From NCBI GenBank assembly GCA_038746835.1, contig JBCDKH010000008.1, forward strand, positions 1 through 43,188: a stretch of 43,188 bases of DNA. Direction: 5' to 3'. The notes under the pieces are model-generated. The model was not told the origin of the DNA and did not search any database. It worked only from the letters and a program-made list of their open reading frames with translations. This document shows positions 7,971-17,189 of the stretch, in pieces; position 1 is the stretch's first letter, and every line of letters begins with the position of its first letter. The translations under genes and the position numbers were made by a program. Source of the stretch: Planctomycetota bacterium (GTDB lineage: Bacteria > Planctomycetota > Phycisphaerae > Tepidisphaerales > Tepidisphaeraceae).

Positions 7971-9437
7971 ATGACGCAAGCTGCTTCCATCACGGTTGCT
8001 CGTGGCGACGGCATTGGTCCGGAGATCATGGACGCCACGCTCCGCGTCCTGGATGCGGCCGGGGCGAAGTTGGACGTGGAGGAGGTCAAGATTGGCAAGG
8101 CCGTCTATGAGAGCGGCGTCACCAGCGGCATCGGGCCGGAGGTCTGGGACTCGCTGCGTCGCACCGGCTGCTTCCTGAAGGCACCGATCACCACGCCCCA
8201 GGGCGGCGGGTACAAGTCGCTCAACGTCACCACCCGCAAAACCCTCGGCCTGTTTGCCAACGTCCGGCCGTGTGCCAGCTACGCGCCGTTCGTCCGCAGC
8301 AAGCACCCCGGCATGGACCTGGTCATCGTTCGCGAGAACGAGGAAGACACTTACGCCGGCATCGAGCACCAGCAGACGGACGAGGTCGCCCAGTGCCTCA
8401 AGCTCATCACGCGTCCAGGGTGTGAGCGGATCGTGCGCTACGCCTTCGACTACGCCGTCGCCAACGGCCGTCGCAAGGTGACATGCATGACCAAGGACAA
8501 CATCATGAAGATCACCGACGGCATGTTCCGTCGTGTCTTCGAGGAGATTGCTGGCGAGTACCCGCAGATCGAGACGGACCACCTCATCATCGACATCGGC
8601 ACCGCCCGCATGGCCGACTCACCGGAGATGTTCGACGTCGTCGTGACGCCCAACCTTTATGGCGACATCCTCAGCGACGTCGCGGCCCAGGTCGCCGGTA
8701 GCGTCGGCCTCGCGCCGTCGTCCAACATCGGCAAGAGCTGCTCGATGTTCGAGGCCATTCATGGCAGCGCGCCGGACATCGCCGGGCAGAACAAGGCCAA
8801 TCCGTCGGGCCTGTTGCTCGCGGGCGTGATGATGCTTCGCCACCTTGGGCAGGGCGAGGTTGCGGCGACGGTTCACAACGCGTGGCTGACCGCCGTCGAA
8901 GAAGGCGTCCGGACGGGCGACATGAGGCCCGAGCACGACAGCGCCGGCTCGCCGCCGCTCGGCACGGACGCGTTCACCGATGCCGTCATCGCACGCCTCG
9001 GCAAGACGCCCAACCGGCTTCCCACGGTCGAAGCCACGGGCACCGCTGCAATCACGATCCCCGAGCTCAAGCAACACACGCCCGTCACCAAAGCCTTGGT
9101 CGGCGTCGATGTCTTCCTGCATTGGGACCGAGAAGGTCGCAGCCCTGACGCGCTCGCCAAGCACCTGAACGTCGCGGCACAAGCCGCGGATGTCGGGCTT
9201 TCACTCACCATGATCTCGAACCGTGGCGTCAAAGTCTGGCCCGAAGGCCTGCCCGAGACGTTTTGCACCGACCACTGGCGCTGCCGCTTCAAGGCTGCCA
9301 GCGACTCAGCCGCGTCGCCGGAGGGCGTGATTCGCCTGCTCCAGTCGATCCACAACGCTGGCCTGTCGTTCATTAAAACTGAGCACCTCTACACCTTCGA
9401 CGGCAAGCCGGCCTACGCACTCGGCCAGGGTGAGTGA
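7971..9437 (+). CDS. icd: Isocitrate dehydrogenase, long (Thermus-like) form
   Basis: A 488-residue enzyme of the beta-decarboxylating dehydrogenase family, converting isocitrate to 2-oxoglutarate in the TCA cycle. Visible marks are ARGDGIGPEIMDA at the N-terminus, the substrate phosphorylation/binding region SLNVTTRKTLGL with Ser83, VIVRENEEDTYAGIE around residue 120, NLYGDILSD and GSAPDIAGQNKANPSG. The ~130-residue C-terminal extension beyond the usual core matches the type known from Thermus thermophilus and Rickettsia. Those are NADP-dependent, but cofactor preference is not proven here. Its TGA overlaps the GTG of the next gene (GTGA), suggesting translational coupling. Confidence 0.93.
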   Translation: MTQAASITVARGDGIGPEIMDATLRVLDAAGAKLDVEEVKIGKAVYESGVTSGIGPEVWDSLRRTGCFLKAPITTPQGGGYKSLNVTTRKTLGLFANVRPCASYAPFVRSKHPGMDLVIVRENEEDTYAGIEHQQTDEVAQCLKLITRPGCERIVRYAFDYAVANGRRKVTCMTKDNIMKITDGMFRRVFEEIAGEYPQIETDHLIIDIGTARMADSPEMFDVVVTPNLYGDILSDVAAQVAGSVGLAPSSNIGKSCSMFEAIHGSAPDIAGQNKANPSGLLLAGVMMLRHLGQGEVAATVHNAWLTAVEEGVRTGDMRPEHDSAGSPPLGTDAFTDAVIARLGKTPNRLPTVEATGTAAITIPELKQHTPVTKALVGVDVFLHWDREGRSPDALAKHLNVAAQAADVGLSLTMISNRGVKVWPEGLPETFCTDHWRCRFKAASDSAASPEGVIRLLQSIHNAGLSFIKTEHLYTFDGKPAYALGQGE

Positions 9438-9835
9438 CCGCAACGAACTACGCTCCGGTCGCAATGGACCAACCCAGCAACCTCTTCGTGGGCGGCAAGT
9501 CTTCCGTCTGGTGCGTCGACCCTGTCGACGGCAGGATCGTGTGGCAATCGGAGCTTCGGACAGGTGTGTTCTCGCGTGGCAACCGATTCGTGACCGTCGC
9601 CGACGTGAACGGCCAGCTATTCGCCTTCACGGGCGGGTCGTTGTACCGGCTCGACAAAGCCGACGGGCGGATCTTGTGGGAACGCGAGTTGCCGGGAATG
9701 AGGCACACGCTGGCAACGCTGGCTATCGCGGGCTCAACAGCCGCCGCGGCTGCGTCGCTTGCTCAAGCCGCCGCGGTCGCCGCCACAACCGCTGCTGCCG
9801 GTGGCGCTGCCGCTGCCACCACGTCGAGCACATAG
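9434..9835 (+). CDS. Short PQQ-type beta-propeller repeat protein
   Basis: A predicted 133-residue protein with two recognisable PQQ-like blades, VWCVDPVDGRIVWQSEL (residues ~25-41) and LYRLDKADGRILWERELPG (~70-88), where the DGRIxW pattern is the typical blade end. A complete propeller needs six to eight blades, so it must oligomerise or be a remnant. The last 45 residues are almost only Ala, Thr, Gly and Ser. The GTG start overlaps the icd stop; an in-frame ATG at 9464 is an alternative and gives a more usual N-terminus. No signal peptide is apparent. Function unknown. Confidence 0.6.
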   Translation: MTATNYAPVAMDQPSNLFVGGKSSVWCVDPVDGRIVWQSELRTGVFSRGNRFVTVADVNGQLFAFTGGSLYRLDKADGRILWERELPGMRHTLATLAIAGSTAAAAASLAQAAAVAATTAAAGGAAAATTSST

Positions 9836-9901
9836 CTGAAGTGAGCTAGCCGCGGCGATGGCAAGATCCAGTCCCACGGGACCCGAAGCGGACTCGAAGC
9901 G

Positions 9902-9930
9902 TTGCGAAAACCTGTCAATATCTCTATGGT
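9902..9930 (+). promoter_or_regulatory. Possible sigma-70-like promoter for the 10023 gene
   Basis: A small A+T-rich island holds TTGCGA (9902-9907) and TATGGT (9925-9930), 17 bases apart, each matching four of six bases of the sigma-70 consensus. It lies about 90 bases before the ATG at 10023. The match is weak and the element is a candidate only. The rest of the gap between 9836 and 10022 shows nothing else. Confidence 0.3.
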
Positions 9931-10022
9931 CTAGCAGCCACCGGTCGAGAAGCGCTGCAAACGGGCAGTATCGGCAGCATGCTGACGACCGGTTGATCAC
10001 TGCCCCCGGCACGGAGACCTCA

Positions 10023-10223
10023 ATGACACGAGCGAAGCGAAGAACGCGTGGTTTGATCGCACTGGGTGCCTCCGGCGTGGTCGCGGCTCTCATTCATTCC
10101 GGCATCGCCGCGCCGTATCCTGACCTCGCGACGGCCTACCTGATCTGTGCGGCCGTCAGCCTCTGGGGCGTGATTGATCTCGCGTGGTCGCTGGGCACCG
10201 CAGAGCCCGCCGTCGAGGCGTGA
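10023..10223 (+). CDS. Small two-helix membrane protein, unknown function
   Basis: A 66-residue protein with a basic start (MTRAKRRTRG) and two hydrophobic segments, about residues 11-28 and 35-57, ending in a short acidic tail. The start is set at the ATG at 10023, preceded by GGAG about six bases upstream; the open frame runs further upstream but that part is Ser/Arg-rich and not protein-like. It lies 91 bases before the efflux operon on the same strand. I do not recognise the family, and its relation to the efflux genes is unknown. Confidence 0.6.
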   Translation: MTRAKRRTRGLIALGASGVVAALIHSGIAAPYPDLATAYLICAAVSLWGVIDLAWSLGTAEPAVEA

Positions 10224-10314
10224 CGCCCGGCCGAGGGCTTCGGCTTCGAGCCGATTTGAGTCGTCTCGGCACGAACAGTGACAATTGCAAGACAGCGGCG
10301 AAGCATGACTCGCC

Positions 10315-11733
10315 GTGCATCGTCTGTTGTTCATCGCCGTGCCGCTCGTCGCCGGGTGCACGTTGCACGAGGTCACGCCCGACCCGATGCCGCCCGCGAC
10401 GATGCCGGCGGCGTTTCCTTCGGAGTCGGCGCCGGCGGTCGAGGATGCGTGGTGGCTCGAGTTCGGCGACGATCAGCTCGACGGCCTGATCGCGCAGGCG
10501 CTGGAGCAGAACCTCTCGGCCCGAGACTTCGCCGCGCGGCTGGTGGCGGCGCGAGCGCGGACGCGTCAGGCCGGTGCCGTGCGACGTCCGCTGGTGGACG
10601 GCGTCGGGTCGGCCGGCTGGACGTTCGGTGGTGACGGCGGGCTCGACAGCGAGACCTTCGACAACGCCGAGTTCGGTTCGAGTGTCGGTGTCGCGGCGAG
10701 TTGGGAGCTCGACCTGTTCGGCCGGCTTCGATCGGCCCAAGACGCGGCCGTCGCCGACGCGTCTGCCGCTGCCAACGACCTCGAAGCCGTGCGGTTGGCC
10801 GTCGCGGCCGACGTCGCGACGGCGTACTTCCGGTCGACCGAACAGCGGTTGCTGCTCGAGTTGCTCGACGACCAGCTCGAACGAGACCGGACGTTGCTGG
10901 AGCTGATCGAGCTGCGGTTCGCGGTGGGCAATGCAACGAGCGCGGACCTCCTGCGGCAGCGGGCGCAGGTCTCGGATGTCGCGGCCCTCGTTCCGCCAGC
11001 GCAGGCGGAGCTGCGGCGGGCGGAGAACGCGCTCGATGCGCTCCTCGGCCGGGCAGCTGACGGCGGCGATGTCGCGGGCGATCGACTCGCCGACTTCCCG
11101 ACGGTGGCCGCCGTCGGTGTACCGAGCGATTTGCTGACGCGTCGACCCGACTTGCGGGCGGCGCAGGATCGCCTGCTCGCGGCCGATTACCGCATCGGCG
11201 TCGCGGTCGCGGATCGCCTGCCGCGGGTGACACTCGTCGGCACGCTCGGCTACGCGGACAACGCGATGGGCTCGGGCGTGGCCGGCTCGCTGCTGGGCGA
11301 CCTCGTCGCACCGCTCGTCGACTGGGGCCTTCGCGAAGCCGTCGTCGTCGAACGAGAGGCCGAGTACGCGTCGCTCCTGGCGGCCTACGGCGACGCGTTT
11401 GTCACGGCTGTCGCGGAGGTCGATTCGCTGCTCTTTGCCGAGCGTCGCCAGCGCGAGCGTGTCGACGCACTGGCCGACCGTGTCGATGCGTTGGAGTCGG
11501 CCGTTGCCGAGATCCGCGCGCGGTACGCCGGCGGGCAGGGCGACTACCTCGACGTGCTGACGGCCCTCGAAGATCTGCAGGACACGCAGCGCGAACTGCT
11601 GGCCGAGCGACGCAACCTCGTGCAGCTCCGCATCGATCTGCACCGCGCTGCCGGCGGCGGGCTGGGCACGGCCTTGCCGACGGAACCGCTCGACCCGACA
11701 GCAACGACGTCCAACTCAACCAATGCTTCCTGA
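10315..11733 (+). CDS. RND efflux outer-membrane lipoprotein (TolC/NodT family)
   Basis: A 472-residue outer-membrane channel of a tripartite efflux pump. A short lipoprotein signal ends in LVAGC with the acylated Cys15. The body has the duplicated helical TolC-like architecture: WWLEFGDDQLDGLIAQALEQN near residue 45 is the family hallmark, followed by long Ala/Leu/Arg coiled segments and, around residue 275, GVPSDLLTRRPDLRAAQDRL, which is typical of NodT/OprM-type proteins. The start codon is GTG. It is first of three genes (outer-membrane factor, fusion protein, inner-membrane transporter). The substrate cannot be told from sequence. Confidence 0.93.
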   Translation: MHRLLFIAVPLVAGCTLHEVTPDPMPPATMPAAFPSESAPAVEDAWWLEFGDDQLDGLIAQALEQNLSARDFAARLVAARARTRQAGAVRRPLVDGVGSAGWTFGGDGGLDSETFDNAEFGSSVGVAASWELDLFGRLRSAQDAAVADASAAANDLEAVRLAVAADVATAYFRSTEQRLLLELLDDQLERDRTLLELIELRFAVGNATSADLLRQRAQVSDVAALVPPAQAELRRAENALDALLGRAADGGDVAGDRLADFPTVAAVGVPSDLLTRRPDLRAAQDRLLAADYRIGVAVADRLPRVTLVGTLGYADNAMGSGVAGSLLGDLVAPLVDWGLREAVVVEREAEYASLLAAYGDAFVTAVAEVDSLLFAERRQRERVDALADRVDALESAVAEIRARYAGGQGDYLDVLTALEDLQDTQRELLAERRNLVQLRIDLHRAAGGGLGTALPTEPLDPTATTSNSTNAS

Positions 11734-11740
11734 GATCGAC

Positions 11741-13003
11741 ATGGCCGATCAAGACACGCCCCAAGCCGCACCGGCGTCCGACCGCCTGATCGCGAACGGC
11801 CAAGCCGAACCGGAACCTGATCGGCCCGGTGCGCGTGGGCCTAGCGGTGCGTCGGCGGTGGTGCTGAAGGTCGTGCTCGGACTGCTGCCCGTCGTCATCG
11901 TGGTGGCGGCAGGTGGCGTCGCGTGGCTGTTGCTGTCGACGGCGCCGCAGCAAGGCACGAGTCCGCCGGAGCCGCTCGTGCCGACGGTCGAAGTCGTGCC
12001 AGTCAAACCGGCGAGCGTGCCCGTGACCGTGGAAGGCTTCGGCGTCGTGCGTCCGGCACGCGAGGCGGCGCTGGCCGCGGAAGTCACCGGCCCGATCGTC
12101 GAGATCGGCGACGCCGTCGAGCCGGGCGGCGTGATGCGTGAAGGCGACCTACTCGTGCGGATCGACCCGGCGGAGTACGAGCTTGCCGTCACCGCGGCCG
12201 AGGCAGACCTCGCCAGGGCACAGGCAGACCTCGAACTCGAACGCGGCCGGGGCATGATCGCCCAACGCGAGTGGGAGCGATTCCGAAAGTCCCTGTCGAG
12301 TGTCGGCGAGGAAGACCGGTCGGCAGCGCTGGCGAACCGAGAGCCGCAACTGCGTCAGGCCGAGGTCGCCGTCCTGGCGGCCGACAACGCGATCGCCCAG
12401 GCGAAGCTCGACCTGGAACGCACCACGGTCCACGCACCGTTCGATGCGATCGTGGTGACCGAAGAAGTGGAAGTCGGCCGATGGGCGTCCGTGGGTGAGC
12501 GGCTGCTGTCATTGGCCGGCACAAGAACCTTCTGGGTCGAGGCGGCCGTCGCGCCGGCGCGGGCCGCTCGGCTGTCAGCGGGACAGGAGGCGACCGTCTT
12601 CACCGATGCCGGCGAGCGTCCTGGCCGGTTGATCCGCGTGCTGCCGCAGGTCGACGCCGAGGGACGCATGGCCCGCGTGCTCGTCGCCGTCGACGATCCG
12701 ATCGCCCTGCACGACGACGCGCCGCAGCTGCCGATCGGGGCGTACGTCCGCGTGACGTTCGAAGCAGGCGAAGCCGACGGCGTGGTCGAAGTGCCGCGGG
12801 CTGCCGTCCGGGAGAATCAGCAGGTCTGGGTCCGCGACGCCGACGGGCTGTTGCAGTACCGCGACGTCGACGTCCGCTTCGCCGGCGAGGAGACGTCGCT
12901 GCTCGATGTCGGCGTCTTCGAGCCGGGCGACGCCGTCATCGTCAGCTACCTCGACAACCCGCTGCCCGGCACGCCGGTCCGCATCCGGGAGACGCAGCCA
13001 TGA
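11741..13003 (+). CDS. RND efflux periplasmic adaptor (membrane fusion protein, HlyD/AcrA family)
   Basis: A 420-residue adaptor linking the inner-membrane transporter to the outer-membrane channel. A Pro/Ala-rich cytoplasmic start is followed by one membrane helix around residues 38-65. Next come a barrel-sandwich domain (TVEVVPVKPASVPVTVEGFG; GDLLVRIDPAEYE), a coiled-coil hairpin (LARAQADLELERGRG to LRQAEVAVLAADNAIAQAK), the return strand TTVHAPFDAIV, and a beta-barrel with LSLAGTRTFWVEAAV. An in-frame ATG at 11723 overlaps the end of the upstream gene; the ATG at 11741 is preferred because GAGA lies just upstream. The stop overlaps the start of the next gene (ATGA at 13000-13003), consistent with translational coupling. 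Confidence 0.93.
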   Translation: MADQDTPQAAPASDRLIANGQAEPEPDRPGARGPSGASAVVLKVVLGLLPVVIVVAAGGVAWLLLSTAPQQGTSPPEPLVPTVEVVPVKPASVPVTVEGFGVVRPAREAALAAEVTGPIVEIGDAVEPGGVMREGDLLVRIDPAEYELAVTAAEADLARAQADLELERGRGMIAQREWERFRKSLSSVGEEDRSAALANREPQLRQAEVAVLAADNAIAQAKLDLERTTVHAPFDAIVVTEEVEVGRWASVGERLLSLAGTRTFWVEAAVAPARAARLSAGQEATVFTDAGERPGRLIRVLPQVDAEGRMARVLVAVDDPIALHDDAPQLPIGAYVRVTFEAGEADGVVEVPRAAVRENQQVWVRDADGLLQYRDVDVRFAGEETSLLDVGVFEPGDAVIVSYLDNPLPGTPVRIRETQP

Positions 13004-16000
13004 ACGCCCTGATCGCCTGGTTCGCCCGCAATATCACGGCCGCCAACCTCGTGATGGCCGCGCTGCTGATCGGCGGCGGGGCGGCGGCGCTGAACATCAA
13101 GCAAGAGGTCTACCCGTCGTTCGAGCTCGACTTCGTCGACGTCTCGATGGCCTACCCGGGCGCGAGCCCGGAGGAAGTCGCCGACGCGATCCTGCTGCCA
13201 ATCGAAGAGCAGTTGCGGGCGCTCGACATCGCCGAGCGCGTCACGGGCACGGCCGAGCAAGGCCGAGCGCGGGTCGCGGTCGAGCTGGCCGAAGGCGCGG
13301 ACCCGAACCGGTCGGTGCAGGACGTGACCAACGCCATCGGCCGGGTGAACTTCTTCCCCGATGACGCTGAACGGCCCAACATCTCGCTGCGTCAGGAGCA
13401 GCGTCGCATCATGTGGCTCGCGCTCTACGGCGACCTCGACGAGCGGCAGATGTTCCACCTCGCCGAGCGGGTGCGGAGCGACCTGATCGACACGCCGGAG
13501 ATCAGCCGGGCCGACGTGCGGTTCGCCAGGAGCCCGGAGATCAGCGTCGAGATTCCACAGGCGACGTTGCGGGCGCTTGGCCTGACGCCGCGCGAAGTCG
13601 CGGAGGTCGTCGGCCAGAGCGCGCAGGACGTGGCCGGTGGCGGCGTGCGGACACCGGGCGGCGAGGTGCTGCTGCGTGCGGCCGAGCGTCGTCACGCCGC
13701 GAGTGCGTACGCCGACATCCCGCTCGTCAGCACGGCCGAGGGAAGCAAGGTGCTGCTCGGCGACGTTGCGACGATCACGGACGGCTTCGTCGATGTCCCG
13801 CAGGAGAACTACTACAACGACGGTCGGGGCGTCTTCATCTTCGTCTACGCCGTCGGCGAGGAGAAGCCGCTGGAGGTCGCCGCCGCGGTCCGGCGGTACA
13901 TGGACCAAATCAATCCGACGCTGCCCGAAGGCACACGGCTCGACGTGCTCGACGACTCGGCCGCCGAGTACGAGTCGCGGCTTTGGCTGCTGGCCAAGAA
14001 CGGCGCGATGGGCCTGGCGCTGGTCATGCTCGTCAGCGGGCTCTTCCTCGAACCACGGCTGGCGTTGTGGGTGGCGATCGGCGTGCCGGTGACGCTCATC
14101 GGGGCCGTCGCGCTGCTGCCGCTGCTCGGGGCGAGCATCAACATGATCTCGCTGTTCGCGTTCATCGTGACGCTCGGCATTGTCGTCGACGACGCGGTGA
14201 TCGTCGGCGAGAACGTGTTCCACAAGATCCAGGAAGGCCTACCACGCATGCAGGCCGCCGTCGAGGGGGCGAAGGAGATGGCCGTGCCGGTCATGTTTGC
14301 GGTGACGACGAACGTGATCGCGTTCGTGCCGCTGCTTCTCGTGCCGGGCGAGACAGGGCGCTTTTTCGCACCGCTGCCGGCTGTCGTGATCGCGGTCTTC
14401 GCCGTCTCGCTGATCGAGGCGTGCTTCATCCTGCCGGCTCACCTCGGCCACGGGCGCGAGAGCGGAAAAGTCAGGTGGCTCGCGCGTCAGCAGCGGAAGT
14501 TCAGCAACGGCTTTGAACGCTTCGCCGACAAGGTCTTTCTTCCTGTGCTGCACGCTTCTCTGCGGCACCGTTACATGACGCTCGCCGTCGTCACGGCCGG
14601 CGTGACAGTCGTCCTGGCGTACTACCAGAGCGGGCGAATCAACTACAGCTTCACGCCGGTCATCGCGGGACTGCGCGTCGACGCCGAGGTTGAGACGGCG
14701 CCGGGTGCACCGTTCGCCGACACCGTTCGCGTCGCCAAGCACGTCGCCGCCGCCGGGTATCGCGCGGCCGACCAATTGAGCGACGGCGACCCGGAAAGCG
14801 TGCTCCGAGGCCGGATGAACGTCATCGGCCGGCTCGGCGAAAACTGGGCAGACGTGAACTTCATCCTCGTCCCGCCGCAGAACCGCGACTTCGATCAGGC
14901 CACCTTCGCGCAGGTATGGCGCGAAGAGATCGGCGAAGTCACCGGCCTCGACGCGATCTACTTCGAGTGGGAAAGCGGGCCCGGCAGCGGCGCGGGTCTC
15001 ACGGTCGAACTCAGCCATCCCGATCGCGAGCAGCTCGAACTCGCCGCCGCATCGCTCGCCGAGCAGATGGAGACGTACGCCGGCGTCGACGACGTGCGTG
15101 ACGGCTTCGCCGCGGGCAAGCCGCAGATCGACGTCGAACTCAAACCTGCCGGCCGATCGCTCGGTCTGACCAGCGAGGACGTCGCCCGGCAGGTTCGCGC
15201 CGCCTTCTTCGGGGCCGAGGCTCTGCGTCTGCAGCGCGGGCGTCACGAGGTTCAGGTGATGGTCCGCCTGCCAGAAGACGAGCGCCGAAGCCTGGCCGCG
15301 GTTGAGAACCTCATCGTCCGAACGCCCGGCGGTGGCGAGGCGACCCTCAGCCAAGTGGCCGAGCTGATTCCCGGCAGGGCGCCAACGGAAGTCGAACGCA
15401 TCGACGGCCGACGCGTCGTCAGCGTGACCGGCAACATCGACCTGGACGTTGCCAATCCCGGTGCCGTCCGGGCCGCGCTGGAAGACGAAGTGCTGGCCGA
15501 CTTGCGGTCCGAGTTCCCGGGCCTGAGCGTCGGCTTCGGCGGGCGGCAACGCGAGGAGTCGCGGGCGATGGAGCAACTCCGCACCGGCTTGCTTGTCGCG
15601 GGCATCCTCATCTACGCACTGCTCGCCGCGCTGTTCCGCAGCCACGCACAGGCGGTCGTCGTGATGGGCGTCGTGCCGGTCGCGGTCGCGGCGGCCATCT
15701 TCGGTCACGTGTTGCTCGGCTACGACCTGTCGGTCGTCAGCCTGTTCGGCATCATCGCCGTCGGCGGCCTGGCGGTGAACGGCGGGCTCGTCCTGGTCAA
15801 AGAAGCCAATCGCCGTCGCGACGAGGAGGACGCCGACCCCTTCGCCGCCGCCGCGGGTGCCTCGCGCCGTCGCCTGCGGCCGATCCTGCTGACCAGCCTG
15901 ACGACCTTCGCCGGCTTGGCTCCGATGATCCTCGAAACCGACCCACAGGCACTGTTCCTCGTCCCGATGGCCATCGCGCTGGGCGTCGGCACGCTCGTCA

Positions 16001-16125
16001 GCGGCCTGATCCTCCCCCTCGCCGTCCCCGCCGGGCTCCTGGTCGTCAACGACATCGTCCGGCTACGGCACCGCCTCACAGCGCCCCAGGAACCGTCACT
16101 CGCCAGCTCGCCAACGCAGGCCTAG
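13000..16125 (+). CDS. RND efflux inner-membrane transporter (AcrB/MexB-like superfamily)
   Basis: A 1041-residue transporter of standard RND length. It has a membrane helix at the N-terminus (NITAANLVMAALLIGGG), a large periplasmic loop, a TM2-6 block (about residues 335-500), a second periplasmic loop, and a C-terminal TM8-12 block (about residues 865-1025). TM4 holds the proton-relay pair Asp397-Asp398 in GIVVDDAVIVGENV. In TM10 the motif is GLAVNGGLVLVKEA, with Asn where AcrB has Lys940, as in several other RND subfamilies. It uses the proton gradient to expel substrate through the partner adaptor and channel. The substrate is unknown. It is the last gene of the operon. Confidence 0.94.
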   Translation: MNALIAWFARNITAANLVMAALLIGGGAAALNIKQEVYPSFELDFVDVSMAYPGASPEEVADAILLPIEEQLRALDIAERVTGTAEQGRARVAVELAEGADPNRSVQDVTNAIGRVNFFPDDAERPNISLRQEQRRIMWLALYGDLDERQMFHLAERVRSDLIDTPEISRADVRFARSPEISVEIPQATLRALGLTPREVAEVVGQSAQDVAGGGVRTPGGEVLLRAAERRHAASAYADIPLVSTAEGSKVLLGDVATITDGFVDVPQENYYNDGRGVFIFVYAVGEEKPLEVAAAVRRYMDQINPTLPEGTRLDVLDDSAAEYESRLWLLAKNGAMGLALVMLVSGLFLEPRLALWVAIGVPVTLIGAVALLPLLGASINMISLFAFIVTLGIVVDDAVIVGENVFHKIQEGLPRMQAAVEGAKEMAVPVMFAVTTNVIAFVPLLLVPGETGRFFAPLPAVVIAVFAVSLIEACFILPAHLGHGRESGKVRWLARQQRKFSNGFERFADKVFLPVLHASLRHRYMTLAVVTAGVTVVLAYYQSGRINYSFTPVIAGLRVDAEVETAPGAPFADTVRVAKHVAAAGYRAADQLSDGDPESVLRGRMNVIGRLGENWADVNFILVPPQNRDFDQATFAQVWREEIGEVTGLDAIYFEWESGPGSGAGLTVELSHPDREQLELAAASLAEQMETYAGVDDVRDGFAAGKPQIDVELKPAGRSLGLTSEDVARQVRAAFFGAEALRLQRGRHEVQVMVRLPEDERRSLAAVENLIVRTPGGGEATLSQVAELIPGRAPTEVERIDGRRVVSVTGNIDLDVANPGAVRAALEDEVLADLRSEFPGLSVGFGGRQREESRAMEQLRTGLLVAGILIYALLAALFRSHAQAVVVMGVVPVAVAAAIFGHVLLGYDLSVVSLFGIIAVGGLAVNGGLVLVKEANRRRDEEDADPFAAAAGASRRRLRPILLTSLTTFAGLAPMILETDPQALFLVPMAIALGVGTLVSGLILPLAVPAGLLVVNDIVRLRHRLTAPQEPSLASSPTQA

Positions 16126-16133
16126 TGGCCGTC

Positions 16134-16523
16134 TCACCACGCACCGCGTTGGATGACGACGCGGTAGCCGTCGAGGTCTTCGAACGTTCGCCCAGCCCGG
16201 TCCCAATACGGGTTGTACGACGCGACCTGCCGAAACCCAGCCGCCACCATCCGTTCACACCGCTGCTCCCACTCGGCTGAGTCCAAGACGTAGAAGACGA
16301 CGAGATGATCCTGCGTCGGTGCATCCGGCACAACGTGGCCGCGATGGTGCGTGAACTCGAAGTGATACGCCGCCCCCGGACTTCCGAGCATGACGCCGTC
16401 AAAGCCGTCGTGGTCGTCGAACGCGCCGATCACTTCGAGCCCGAGCCCATCGCGATACATCGCCACGATCGCCGCCAACCGATTCGTCGGCCGGGCCACC
16501 CGAAGCTGCGTCGACCCATCCAT
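16134..16523 (-). CDS. VOC (glyoxalase/bleomycin-resistance) superfamily protein
   Basis: A 129-residue protein of one VOC unit. Features are RVARPTNRLAAIVAMYRDGL at the N-terminus, LGLEVIGAFDDHDGFDGVML, HFEFTHHRGH in the middle and the closing strand RTFEDLDGYRVVIQRGAW. Several His and Glu residues (H54, E56, H59, H60; E115 near the end) could form the usual metal site, but substrate and reaction are unknown. The family includes glyoxalase I, dioxygenases and fosfomycin or bleomycin resistance proteins. It ends 8 bases from the end of the RND transporter gene on the opposite strand. Confidence 0.85.
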   Translation of the reverse strand: MDGSTQLRVARPTNRLAAIVAMYRDGLGLEVIGAFDDHDGFDGVMLGSPGAAYHFEFTHHRGHVVPDAPTQDHLVVFYVLDSAEWEQRCERMVAAGFRQVASYNPYWDRAGRTFEDLDGYRVVIQRGAW

Positions 16524-16759
16524 GACGCCGCGACGCTAGCGATCGTCCGTCGAAGGGTGACGACCGACGCGGCTGTATCCAGCGACGCGCTGACCCATAG
16601 CGACAAAACCGCACTGACCATCGCACTCCATGGACAAGCATGAGGCAAAGAGTTGGCGGGACGTAAGCCTGTTCGAACGTGCACCGTCTGCCCCTGTGCC
16701 GCACCCGTTCATCCAGTCCCACTAGCAGCCGGCCGAGGGTTCGGTACGCTGGAGCGGCC

Positions 16760-17185
16760 ATGACGACGCTGCAGATTCACGACCAGACCCTCGACGGCCA
16801 GCGCGATGCTGCTCCGACGGAGCTGACCTTCGATGGGCTGGCCGAGACGGTGACCGTCCGCGAGCTGATCCGGGCCCGCGTCTACCAGGAGGCCGACGAC
16901 CACAACCGCCGCGTCCGCGAGGCCAATGCCGGTGCCCAGCCGTACGGCGGCCTCGTCACGCCCGCCGACGCCGAACGCGAGCTCAACGGCCCGAAGCACG
17001 GCCGGCTACTGGCCAAGGAGGTCGACTGGCGCAAGCAGTTCGACGCCGCAATCGACGCGTTCGAGCGGAACGGCTTTCTGATTCTGGTCGATGACGAACA
17101 GTTAACCGACCTCGACGCCGCGATCACGCTCGGCCCGAGCACCGACGTCGCATTTGTTCGGCTCACCATGTTGGTGGGAGGCTGA
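16760..17185 (+). CDS. Small acidic partner gene of DUF4132, unknown function
   Basis: A 141-residue cytoplasmic protein starting at MTTLQIHDQT. It contains an acidic, Arg-rich helical middle (VRELIRARVYQEADDHNRRV) and ends with VTF-like strand VAFVRLTMLVGG. No signal peptide or membrane segment is present. It is only 4 bases upstream of the DUF4132 gene, and pairing of a small protein with DUF4132 is a pattern I have seen, so the two probably work together. The start was set at the ATG at 16760; an open extension to 16679 is Ser/Pro-rich and unlikely. Function unknown. Confidence 0.7.
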   Translation: MTTLQIHDQTLDGQRDAAPTELTFDGLAETVTVRELIRARVYQEADDHNRRVREANAGAQPYGGLVTPADAERELNGPKHGRLLAKEVDWRKQFDAAIDAFERNGFLILVDDEQLTDLDAAITLGPSTDVAFVRLTMLVGG

Positions 17186-17189
17186 GGCG

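Noticed and set aside
7914-8582. Upstream ~220 codons of the minus-strand frame continuing from the secreted protein at 6462
   Set aside because: It is antisense to icd, and a good signal peptide begins at the ATG at 7913.
14239-15708. Minus-strand open frame of 489 codons inside the RND transporter gene
   Set aside because: Shadow of the RND gene; composition is dominated by Asp, Glu, Arg and Gly without domains.
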